DNA of 56,858 nt from JAHDBG01 sp963922315 (GTDB taxonomy: Bacteria > Pseudomonadota > Gammaproteobacteria > Chromatiales > Chromatiaceae). The stretch lies in assembly GCA_963922315.1 (NCBI GenBank), contig CAWUID010000009.1:1-56858 (forward strand), written 5' to 3'. Position 1 is the first letter of the stretch, and each line of letters opens with the position of its first letter. Shown here piece by piece: positions 50,158 to 56,858 of the stretch. The position numbers were made by a program, and so were the translations under genes. The notes beneath the pieces were generated by a model, which was not told the DNA's origin, ran no database searches, and saw only the letters and a list, made by a program, of their open reading frames with translations.

Positions 50158-51204
50158 TTATTCGACGCTGAGACCGCCACTATGTTCGTCCATAAGTTCC
50201 AGCGCCCGACCGCCACCGCGCGCCACACAGGTCAATGGGTCTTCAGCAATAATCACTGGCAAGCCGGTTTCTTCTTCAATCAGGCGATCTAAATCGCGTA
50301 ATAATGCGCCGCCGCCAGTCAATACAATACCACGTTCCGCGACGTCAGCGCCGAGTTCGGGTGGCGTTTGTTCCAGCGCCTTTTTCATCGCATGCACAAT
50401 GCCGCTGAGCGGCTCCTGCAAGGCTTCCAGAACTTCGTTGGAGGTCAGGGTAAAGCTGCGCGGTATCCCTTCGGCAAGGTTACGGCCTTTGAATTCCAGT
50501 TCTAATACTTCGTTGCCCGGATAGGCTGATCCGATCTTCTTTTTGATCTTTTCTGCGGTCGCTTCCCCCACGAGAGTACCATAATTGCGCCGGATGTAGT
50601 TGATGATCGCTTCGTCGAATTTGTCACCACCAATGCGTACTGAATTGGAATACACAATCCCATTCAGGGAAATAATCGCGACTTCAGAGGTGCCGCCGCC
50701 AATATCCAGCACCATGGAGCCGAGTGGTTCATCGACCGGCAGACCGGCACCAATGGCGGCAGCCATCGGTTCTTCAATCAGGTAGACCTCGCGCGCACCG
50801 GCACCTGCGGCAGACTCTTTAATCGCGCGGCGTTCCACCTGGGTTGAACCACAGGGTACGCAGATCAGGACTCTCGGGCTGGGACGGATGACGCGGGTTT
50901 CGTGCACTTTATGAATGAAGTATTGCAACATCTTTTCGGTGACGGTAAAGTCCGCGATCACGCCATCTTTCATTGGTCGGATCGCAGTGATGTTGTCGGG
51001 TGTCCGGCCTAACATTTGTTTGGCGGCATTGCCGACGGCGGCGACCGATTTGTTGCTGCTGCGTCCCCGGTCATGCCGGATTGCGACGACCGAAGGTTCG
51101 TCTAACACGATGCCCTGACCACGCGCATAAATCAGCGTATTGGCGGTGCCCAGATCAATGGACAGGTCGTTGGAAAAGATGCCCCGCAGGCGGCGTAAAA
51201 ACAT
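50158..51204 (-). CDS. mreB: Rod-shape-determining protein MreB
   Basis: 348 residues; actin-like filament protein directing lateral wall synthesis with RodA. NDLSIDLGTANTLIYARGQG is the phosphate 1 motif, MVLDIGGGTSEVAIISLNG is phosphate 2, and GIVLTGGGALLRDLDRLI is the adenosine motif. Normal length. The expected mreC and mreD do not follow. gatC starts 35 bp away on the other strand, the usual divergent neighbour. Confidence 0.98.
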   Translation of the reverse strand: MFLRRLRGIFSNDLSIDLGTANTLIYARGQGIVLDEPSVVAIRHDRGRSSNKSVAAVGNAAKQMLGRTPDNITAIRPMKDGVIADFTVTEKMLQYFIHKVHETRVIRPSPRVLICVPCGSTQVERRAIKESAAGAGAREVYLIEEPMAAAIGAGLPVDEPLGSMVLDIGGGTSEVAIISLNGIVYSNSVRIGGDKFDEAIINYIRRNYGTLVGEATAEKIKKKIGSAYPGNEVLELEFKGRNLAEGIPRSFTLTSNEVLEALQEPLSGIVHAMKKALEQTPPELGADVAERGIVLTGGGALLRDLDRLIEEETGLPVIIAEDPLTCVARGGGRALELMDEHSGGLSVE

Positions 51205-51239
51205 ACGTTTTTCCAGAAACTATATTGGGATAAAAAACA

Positions 51240-51527
51240 ATGTCATTATCATCTGCTGAAGTGACCCGGATCGCGCAACTGGCCAGACTGCATCTGCAAC
51301 CGGAGGAGGTTACGGGCTTACAACATGATTTGTCAGATATGCTGGATCTGGTCGGGCAGATGCAGGCAGTGGACACACAGGGCGTACAGCCGATGGCGCA
51401 TCCGCTGGCGATGACGCAACGGCTGCGTCAGGATCAGGTAACAGAGCAGAATCAGCGAGCAGCGTATCAGGCGGTTGCACCGCAGGTGGACGATGGGTTA
51501 TACCTGGTGCCGCGTGTGGTTGAGTAA
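51240..51527 (+). CDS. gatC: Aspartyl/glutamyl-tRNA amidotransferase subunit C
   Basis: 95 residues. MSLSSAEVTRIAQLARLHLQPEEV and VQPMAHPL are GatC hallmarks. GatC stabilises GatA-GatB in making Gln-tRNA and Asn-tRNA. gatA normally follows at once, but here the last 30 bp overlap the 3' end of the convergent gcvPA gene, so gatAB must be elsewhere. Confidence 0.95.
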   Translation: MSLSSAEVTRIAQLARLHLQPEEVTGLQHDLSDMLDLVGQMQAVDTQGVQPMAHPLAMTQRLRQDQVTEQNQRAAYQAVAPQVDDGLYLVPRVVE

Positions 51528-52865
51528 GGCTTGCCGATACTGATTAATATCATCAGCTGTGTGTTTTTCTGTGGCACATACCAGCAGGGCATGCCCCAGT
51601 TCCGGGTAATCTGCACTCAGATCAAAGCCACCCAAAATATCTTGTTGCGCTAAGGCCTCCAGAATCGGGCCGGGTGCTGTCGGCAGGCGCAGGACGTACT
51701 CATGGAACACCGGTGTCGGGAACAGGGTGTCGACGCCATCCAGGCCGGTGAGTGCATCGACCAATTGCTGACAGTGAGTGTGGCAGCTTGCTGCGACCTG
51801 GGATAACCCGGTACCCCCGAGGAGTGCCATATGGATCGTGGCCGCAGTGACCAGTAAGCCCTGATTAGTGCAGATATTGGAGGTCGCTTTAGAGCGGCGA
51901 ATGTGTTGTTCGCGCGCCTGCAGGGTCAGGCTGTAGCCGGTATTGCCTGCCAGATCGACAGTTTTGCCGACAATGCGCCCCGGCATCTGACGTACCAAGC
52001 CTTTTCTCGTGCTCATAAAGCCGAAATAAGGCCCACCGGAAGATAGGGGTACGCCGAGTGGTTGTCCTTCACCAACAGCGATATCAGCACCTTTGGTGCC
52101 CCATTCGCCAGGTGGCTTCAGCAATGCCATCGCCAGTGGATTGACCACGCCGATCGCCAGCATCTGGTTGGCATGTGCCCAGTCAGTCAGCGCATCGGTT
52201 TCTTCCAGTACACCGAAAAAGTTTGGTTGTGGAATGACCAGTGCGGCAAAGTCCTGGTTTGCGAATGCAGCCAGAGCGGCCTGATCAGTGCGTCCGGTTG
52301 CCAGATCGAAGGGGACTTCAATCAATTCTATCTGTTGATTGCTGACAATTGTCTGTGCTACCTGGCGGTAGGCCGGGTGTAACGTACGTGGTAGCAGGAT
52401 TCGTTTTGACTTGGTCTTGCGATTCGCACGTACGGCCATCAGAATCGCTTCTGCCAGAGCAGAGGCGCCGTCGTATAAAGAGGCGTTCGCTGCATCCATT
52501 GCCAGCAGAGCAGTCATCATCGACTGATATTCGTATAACAGTTGTAACGTGCCTTGACTGGCTTCGGCCTGGTAGGGTGTATAAGCGCTGTAAAATTCGC
52601 CCCGGGTCGTGATCTGCCAGACAGCCGCTGGTATGTGATGATCATAGGCGCCTGCGCCGATAAAGCACAAAGGTTGCCCGTCCTGCTGAGCGCGTTCCTG
52701 CAGCAGTCGGGTGACAGCCATTTCTGATAAGCCATCGGGCAGGTCAGACCAATCTGCTGTGCTGAGTGAATCAGGTATTTCATCGAATAATTCGTCAATC
52801 GTGTTAACGCCGATGGTGCTCAGCATTTGACGAACATCTTCTGCAGTATGCGGAATGAATGGCAT
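51498..52865 (-). CDS. gcvPA: Glycine dehydrogenase (decarboxylating) subunit 1
   Basis: 455 residues. The N-terminal half of the split P-protein of the glycine cleavage system. MPFIPHTAEDVRQMLSTIGV starts the family; YTPYQAEASQGTLQLLYEYQSMM and KGADIAVGEGQPLGVPLSSGGPYFG are conserved. The start is at 52865; an upstream in-frame start at 52913 is unsupported. The PLP-bearing partner gcvPB is not adjacent. The 3' end overlaps gatC by 30 bp, an unusual convergent overlap of two core genes. Confidence 0.95.
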   Translation of the reverse strand: MPFIPHTAEDVRQMLSTIGVNTIDELFDEIPDSLSTADWSDLPDGLSEMAVTRLLQERAQQDGQPLCFIGAGAYDHHIPAAVWQITTRGEFYSAYTPYQAEASQGTLQLLYEYQSMMTALLAMDAANASLYDGASALAEAILMAVRANRKTKSKRILLPRTLHPAYRQVAQTIVSNQQIELIEVPFDLATGRTDQAALAAFANQDFAALVIPQPNFFGVLEETDALTDWAHANQMLAIGVVNPLAMALLKPPGEWGTKGADIAVGEGQPLGVPLSSGGPYFGFMSTRKGLVRQMPGRIVGKTVDLAGNTGYSLTLQAREQHIRRSKATSNICTNQGLLVTAATIHMALLGGTGLSQVAASCHTHCQQLVDALTGLDGVDTLFPTPVFHEYVLRLPTAPGPILEALAQQDILGGFDLSADYPELGHALLVCATEKHTADDINQYRQALLNHTRHQV

Positions 52866-53505
52866 GGCTGGTACTGGTTTTGATGTGATTTGAACGAACG
52901 GTAAAGGGTACAACTTGATCCGTTATTATAGATCAGTTCTGTTCTGGTTGACGCTGTAGTGTGTGATCAATGTGCCTGGGGAAATAGGTACCGGCGAAAA
53001 GGGAATTTCTGAAATACACCAGTTTGTTGGCAGCTGGAATATATATGGTGCGTAAGGGATTAGCTGAAAAAGCAGCGACGAAGTGGCGGATGCCGGATGA
53101 AGCCGGGTACTGTGAGTACCTGGATAGTCTTTGGTGTGAGTGAACAGATCTGAGGTACAGGATTATTGCCGGAAGTGCGTCGTAATCTGGCAACTATTGC
53201 GTGGATAATCGCGTGTTATGAGTCGGTATCTATGCTGGTCAGGCCCGATGAGGTAGATGCCGCGTATGCGCTGGTAGGCTTAGCTTGTGCTGGGGAGGGA
53301 GTATATGGAGGTAGATGGGTAGGTCACTGCGATCATTACGGAGAGTTGCCCACTGAATGACAATTGTCATCGTGATGTGTCGAAAACACAGTTTGAGGAT
53401 CAGTTCATGCCGCTTCTGCACATCCCTTTGCCTGCGGCATATCGTTCGTCCTGAAATGAAATCCCGGCGTAACGCCGGGACTGAGTCATTGAAGAGATAA
53501 GTTTC
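52866..53505. other. 640-bp intergenic region
   Basis: No gene supported. Short frames exist but have no ribosome site or recognisable content. A small hairpin GGTAC/GTACC lies near 53107. The metE terminator is at its right end. It may be a gene graveyard left by rearrangement. Confidence 0.5.
53461..53490 (-). terminator. Terminator after metE
   Basis: CCCGGCG/CGCCGGG forms a strong 7-bp GC stem with a 3-4-base loop. On the - strand it is followed by ATTTCATTTC, a weak T-rich tail. Confidence 0.6.
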
Positions 53506-55803
53506 CTAACTCGCTTCAGCGCGCAACACCCCGGCAGCGGAAACCATGTTTTGCAATGCCGGTATCACTTCTTCCCATTGCCTGGTTTTCAGGCCGCAAT
53601 CAGGATTCACCCAAAGTCGTTCAGCCGGAATGCGTTCTGCTGCCTTGTTCATCAGAGTGATGATCTGGTCTTGAGCGGGGATATTCGGTGAATGAATATC
53701 ATAGACGCCTGTGCCGATTTCGTTTGGATATTCAAATTCTTCAAACACATCCAGCAGTTCCATATCAGAGCGCGAAGTCTCAATAGTGATGACATCTGCA
53801 TCCATGTCAGCGATGGATTTAATAATGTCATTGAATTCGGAATAACACATATGAGTGTGAATCTGGGTTTCATCACACACACCATTAGCCGTGATACGGA
53901 AAGATTCTACCGCCCAGTTGAGATAATCCTGCCATTCGCTGCGTCGTAGTGGCAGGCCTTCACGTAATGCAGCTTCATCGATCTGAATGATATTCACGCT
54001 GGCGGCTTCCAGATCCAGCACTTCTTCACGAATAGCCAATGCCAGTTGCAGACAGCTTTCCCGGCGGGGCTGATCGTCTCGTACGAAGGACCAGTTGAGA
54101 ATGGTCACCGGGCCGGTGAGCATTCCTTTCATGGGTTTAGCAGTCAGCGACTGAGCATACTTTATCCAGTCGACGGTCATGGCTTGTGGGCGACTGATGT
54201 CGCCGAACAGAATCGGTGGTTTAACGCAACGGGAGCCGTAGGATTGTACCCAGCCGAACTGACTGAACACATAACCGTCGAGTTGTTCGCCAAAGTACTC
54301 GACCATGTCGTTGCGCTCAGCCTCGCCATGTACCAACACATCAAGGCCAAGCTTTTCCTGCTCACGTACCGCGTGTTCAATTTCAGACTTCATTTTTGCC
54401 ATATAGTCATCCATTGAAATTTCCCGCTTTTTGAATGCCAGACGTGCCTTGCGGATATCCGGTGTCTGCGGGAAAGAGCCGATGGTTGTGGTCGGATACA
54501 GCGGTAGTTTCAGATGCTTGTGCTGTTTGGTGATGCGTTGAGCGTAAGGGCTCTGACGTTTGCCCAGTTTCTCAGTGATGTTTGCTATGGCAGCTTTTAC
54601 TGCCGGATTATGGACACGCTCAGAACTCTTGCGGTTGTCGATAGCAGCCTGATTGGCAGCCAGTTCGTCTGCAACAGTTGCACGTTCCTGATTCAGGGCC
54701 TTGCCCAATACGGAAAGTTCTGCCAGCTTCTGTTTGGCAAAGGCCAGCCAGCTGTGGATATCGGCATCCAGCTTCCGTTCGTTATCCAGATCCACCGGTA
54801 CATGCAGTAGTGAACAGGAAGGCGCGATCCACAAATGTTCGCCCAGTTTGTTCGCAATGGGCTCCAGCCAGTCCAGAGTGGCGTTAAGATCAGTTTTCCA
54901 GATGTTGCGCCCATCAATGGCACCCACTGATAACACCTTATGTGTCGGTAGGCAGGCCACGATTTGGCTAACTTCATCGCGGCCACGCACTGCGTCCACG
55001 TGCAAGCCGGCGACCGGCAGATTGCAGGTCAGCTGCAGGTTGTCTTGTAAGGTGCCGAAATAAGTAGCCAGCAGTATCTTGATTCGACTTGATTTCAGGT
55101 GGTGATAGGCGGTGTTAAAGGCATGTTGCCAATCAGCATCCAGTTCGGTGACCAACGCGGGTTCGTCAATTTGCACCCACTCTGCTCCGGCAGAGGCCAG
55201 CTTTTCCAGCAATTCGCTGTAAATCGGCAGTAGCTTGTCCAGCAGATGTAAACGATTAGATGCATCTTTTTCTTTGCTCAGCCAAAGGTACGTCACTGGT
55301 CCGATAATCACTGGTTTGGCGTTTACCCCAGCCTGCTGCGCTTCTGCCAGTTGACTCAGCAGACGTTCTGCATCCAGGTTAAAGGAAGTATTGGCTGTGA
55401 CTTCCGGCACGATGTAGTGATAATTGGTATCGAACCACTTGGTCATTTCGCCGGCTGCCACACCGCTGCATGCACCACCGCAATGTGCCTCGGCTGACTC
55501 GGCCGAGCGACCACGCGCGACGCGGAAATAGTTATCCAACACATCGCCACTGAAACTGCTGACCCGCTCGGGCAGATTACCCAGCATGAAGCTCATATCC
55601 AGCACTTGATCGTAGAACGAAAAATCGCCGACCGGAGCAAAATCCAGCGCTGATTGGTCCTGCCAGTGGCGTTGGCGAAGCGCTGTGCCGACTGCTTTAA
55701 GTTCATCCAGAGATGATCGTCCTTTCCAGTAGGATTCAAGGGCGAACTTCAGTTCGCGGTTAGCGCCGATGCGGGGAAACCCCAGGTTATGTACTAAAGC
55801 CAT
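53506..55803 (-). CDS. metE: Cobalamin-independent methionine synthase MetE
   Basis: 765 residues (E. coli 753). Transfers methyl from 5-methyl-THF-triglutamate to homocysteine. The N-terminal barrel begins MALVHNLGFPRIGANRELKFA. The catalytic C-terminal barrel has the zinc ligands in THMCYSEFNDI and NPDCGLKTRQWEE. VLVHGEAERNDMVEYFGEQL is also typical. The start MALVHNLG at 55803 has GGAGA upstream; the open frame runs 12 codons further. Divergent from metR with an operator-like palindrome between. Confidence 0.97.
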   Translation of the reverse strand: MALVHNLGFPRIGANRELKFALESYWKGRSSLDELKAVGTALRQRHWQDQSALDFAPVGDFSFYDQVLDMSFMLGNLPERVSSFSGDVLDNYFRVARGRSAESAEAHCGGACSGVAAGEMTKWFDTNYHYIVPEVTANTSFNLDAERLLSQLAEAQQAGVNAKPVIIGPVTYLWLSKEKDASNRLHLLDKLLPIYSELLEKLASAGAEWVQIDEPALVTELDADWQHAFNTAYHHLKSSRIKILLATYFGTLQDNLQLTCNLPVAGLHVDAVRGRDEVSQIVACLPTHKVLSVGAIDGRNIWKTDLNATLDWLEPIANKLGEHLWIAPSCSLLHVPVDLDNERKLDADIHSWLAFAKQKLAELSVLGKALNQERATVADELAANQAAIDNRKSSERVHNPAVKAAIANITEKLGKRQSPYAQRITKQHKHLKLPLYPTTTIGSFPQTPDIRKARLAFKKREISMDDYMAKMKSEIEHAVREQEKLGLDVLVHGEAERNDMVEYFGEQLDGYVFSQFGWVQSYGSRCVKPPILFGDISRPQAMTVDWIKYAQSLTAKPMKGMLTGPVTILNWSFVRDDQPRRESCLQLALAIREEVLDLEAASVNIIQIDEAALREGLPLRRSEWQDYLNWAVESFRITANGVCDETQIHTHMCYSEFNDIIKSIADMDADVITIETSRSDMELLDVFEEFEYPNEIGTGVYDIHSPNIPAQDQIITLMNKAAERIPAERLWVNPDCGLKTRQWEEVIPALQNMVSAAGVLRAEAS

Positions 55804-55856
55804 GATCTGTTCTCCATTAAGTTGGTTTTGATACAGCATATGAAAAGCAAATCATG

Positions 55857-55886
55857 ATGAATAATGGTATATTTTCATTTATTCAT
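55857..55886. promoter_or_regulatory. Putative MetR operator between metE and metR
   Basis: ATGAATAA (55857-55864) and TTATTCAT (55879-55886) are a perfect 8-bp inverted repeat in the divergent region. MetR sites follow TGAA-N5-TTCA; the half-sites TGAA and TTCA are present here but with wider spacing, so the fit is partial. Confidence 0.45.
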
Positions 55887-55917
55887 TATTATTTCTCATG
55901 AATTATTGTGATCACCT

Positions 55918-56814
55918 ATGATTGACAGAGTACACCTGCGCATCCTGCGTGAAATTGAACGTCAGGGATCGCTCACTGCTGCTGCCAGAGCGTTAAACCT
56001 GACTCAGTCTGCTCTCACCCACACTATCAAAAAGCTTGAGGCACGTCTGGGCATATCCTTGTGGATCAAAGAAGGGCGTCAGTTGCGACTCACTCCAGTC
56101 GGCACTTACCTGCAACGCGAAGCTGCCCGGCTACTGCCACAGCTGGAACGTGTCGATAAAGTGTTACGCCAATACGCTAGTGGTGATAAAGGCATGCTGC
56201 GTATTGGCATGGAGTGTCACCCTTGTTATCAGTGGCTGCTGAAAATTGTAAAACCATTTCTGGCTCACTGGCCTGGCGTAGACGTGGATGTGAAACAGCA
56301 ATTTCAGTTTGGTGGCCTGGCAGCATTGTTTAATCATGACATCGATATTCTGGTCACTCCGGATCCGGTGCTGCGTAAAGGTCTTTCCTTTGAGCCAGTG
56401 CTGAGATACGAACAGATGCTGGTAGTGGGAGACAATAGCCCATTAGCTAATCTTGAGCATGTCGAACCATGCCAGATATCAGACCAGACCCTTTATACCT
56501 ACCCGGTCACCAGCGAGCGCCTGGATATTTACCAGCAATTTTTACTGCCGGCCCATTGTCTGCCAAAGAGACATAAGACGCTGGAAGACACTGAGATGAT
56601 TCTGCAAATGGTCGCAGCAGGGCGCGGTGTGTCGAGTCTGCCGGACTGGCTGGTGGATACCTATCGTCAGAGTCTGCCTATACAGGCCATACGTTTGGGT
56701 AAAGAGGGTGTACACAAACAAATTCATCTCGGCCATCGTAACCACTCAGCTAACAATCAGCACATCACTGCTTTTATTCAAATGGCCTGTCAATATGGAA
56801 CCATCGAGGTATGA
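55918..56814 (+). CDS. metR: LysR-family regulator MetR
   Basis: 298 residues. The N-terminal helix-turn-helix spans about 1-60 (LRILREIERQGSLTAAARALNLTQSALTHTIKKLEARLG). A LysR substrate-binding domain follows (LRIGMECHPCYQWLLKIVKPFLAHWPGVDVDV). GMECHPCYQWL and divergence from metE identify MetR, the homocysteine-responsive activator of metE. The stop lies within the flank of the hairpin repeat at the window end. Confidence 0.93.
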   Translation: MIDRVHLRILREIERQGSLTAAARALNLTQSALTHTIKKLEARLGISLWIKEGRQLRLTPVGTYLQREAARLLPQLERVDKVLRQYASGDKGMLRIGMECHPCYQWLLKIVKPFLAHWPGVDVDVKQQFQFGGLAALFNHDIDILVTPDPVLRKGLSFEPVLRYEQMLVVGDNSPLANLEHVEPCQISDQTLYTYPVTSERLDIYQQFLLPAHCLPKRHKTLEDTEMILQMVAAGRGVSSLPDWLVDTYRQSLPIQAIRLGKEGVHKQIHLGHRNHSANNQHITAFIQMACQYGTIEV

Positions 56815-56858
56815 AACCTCGCCTGCGACCAAAGGGGCGAGAGCTATGCCTCTCCCCC
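56805..56858 (+). repeat. Dispersed hairpin repeat, matching CRISPR spacer 2
   Basis: Two stem-loops lie in tandem: CGAGGT/ACCTCG around ATGAA, then TGCGACCAAA, then GGGGCGAGAG/CTCTCCCCC around CTATG. Bases 56805-56824 are identical to bases 113-132 of CRISPR spacer 2. The copy reaches the window edge, so its full extent is unknown. The metR stop codon is inside it. Confidence 0.75.

Noticed and set aside
53166..53360. 64-codon ORF in the gcvPA-metE gap
   Set aside because: No family, no ribosome site, non-ATG start; probably noise.

Overview
The window looks like a chromosomal segment of a gammaproteobacterium. The evidence is the lon-hupB-tRNA-ppiD block, rodA-mltB-rlpA, birA/coaX, bepA, selO, divergent metE/metR, and periplasmic PPIases. 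A delta-class carbonic anhydrase is compatible with an autotrophic or sulfur-oxidising lineage, but this is only a hint and I cannot name the genus.

Layout. (1) 1-4.7 kb: a complete compact type II-C CRISPR-Cas locus. It has the end of a repeat array (+ strand), cas2-cas1-cas9 (- strand), and a short tracrRNA (+ strand) beyond cas9. (2) 4.7-5.7 kb: a vapBC-like toxin-antitoxin pair between two ~65-bp direct repeats. (3) 5.7-14.8 kb: proteostasis block clpB, clpX, lon, hupB, tRNA-Val, tRNA-Asp, ppiD. (4) 15-20.1 kb: AT-rich accessory DNA with a GT10 fucosyltransferase and a 1165-residue lipoprotein carrying a lipase-like domain whose expected serine is asparagine, bracketed by an inverted repeat. 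(5) 20.1-29.5 kb: cell-wall genes (dapF, rlpA, mltB, rodA), a pilV-like pseudopilin, an HMGL-like enzyme, uvrA and coaX. (6) 29.5-33.5 kb: an accessory island separating coaX from birA, with two DUF4160/DUF2442 pairs, cutA, an EEP-family enzyme and a doubly broken brnTA pair. (7) 33.5-45.4 kb: birA, a Fic fragment, bepA, delta carbonic anhydrase, fxsA, selO, hupE-like, an RND pump and a PerM-type permease. (8) 45.47-46.4 kb: a truncated small gene, a highly folded ~270-nt element resembling the HEARO/omega-RNA scaffold of IscB elements but with no IscB gene, and a DUF2335 membrane protein. (9) 46.4-56.8 kb: Fic, cytochrome b561, cca, PPIase, mreB, gatC, gcvPA, metE and metR.

Most notable: one window carries both a full Cas9 system and an orphan IscB-type RNA scaffold (Cas9's proposed ancestor system). 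CRISPR spacer 103-132 matches a dispersed chromosomal hairpin repeat, including a 20-nt identity at 56805-56824, so the array appears to have sampled its own genome. Several usually operonic genes stand without partners (clpX without clpP, mreB without mreCD, gatC without gatA, gcvPA without gcvPB), which points to extensive rearrangement. All family calls are from reading translated sequence; no database search was run.
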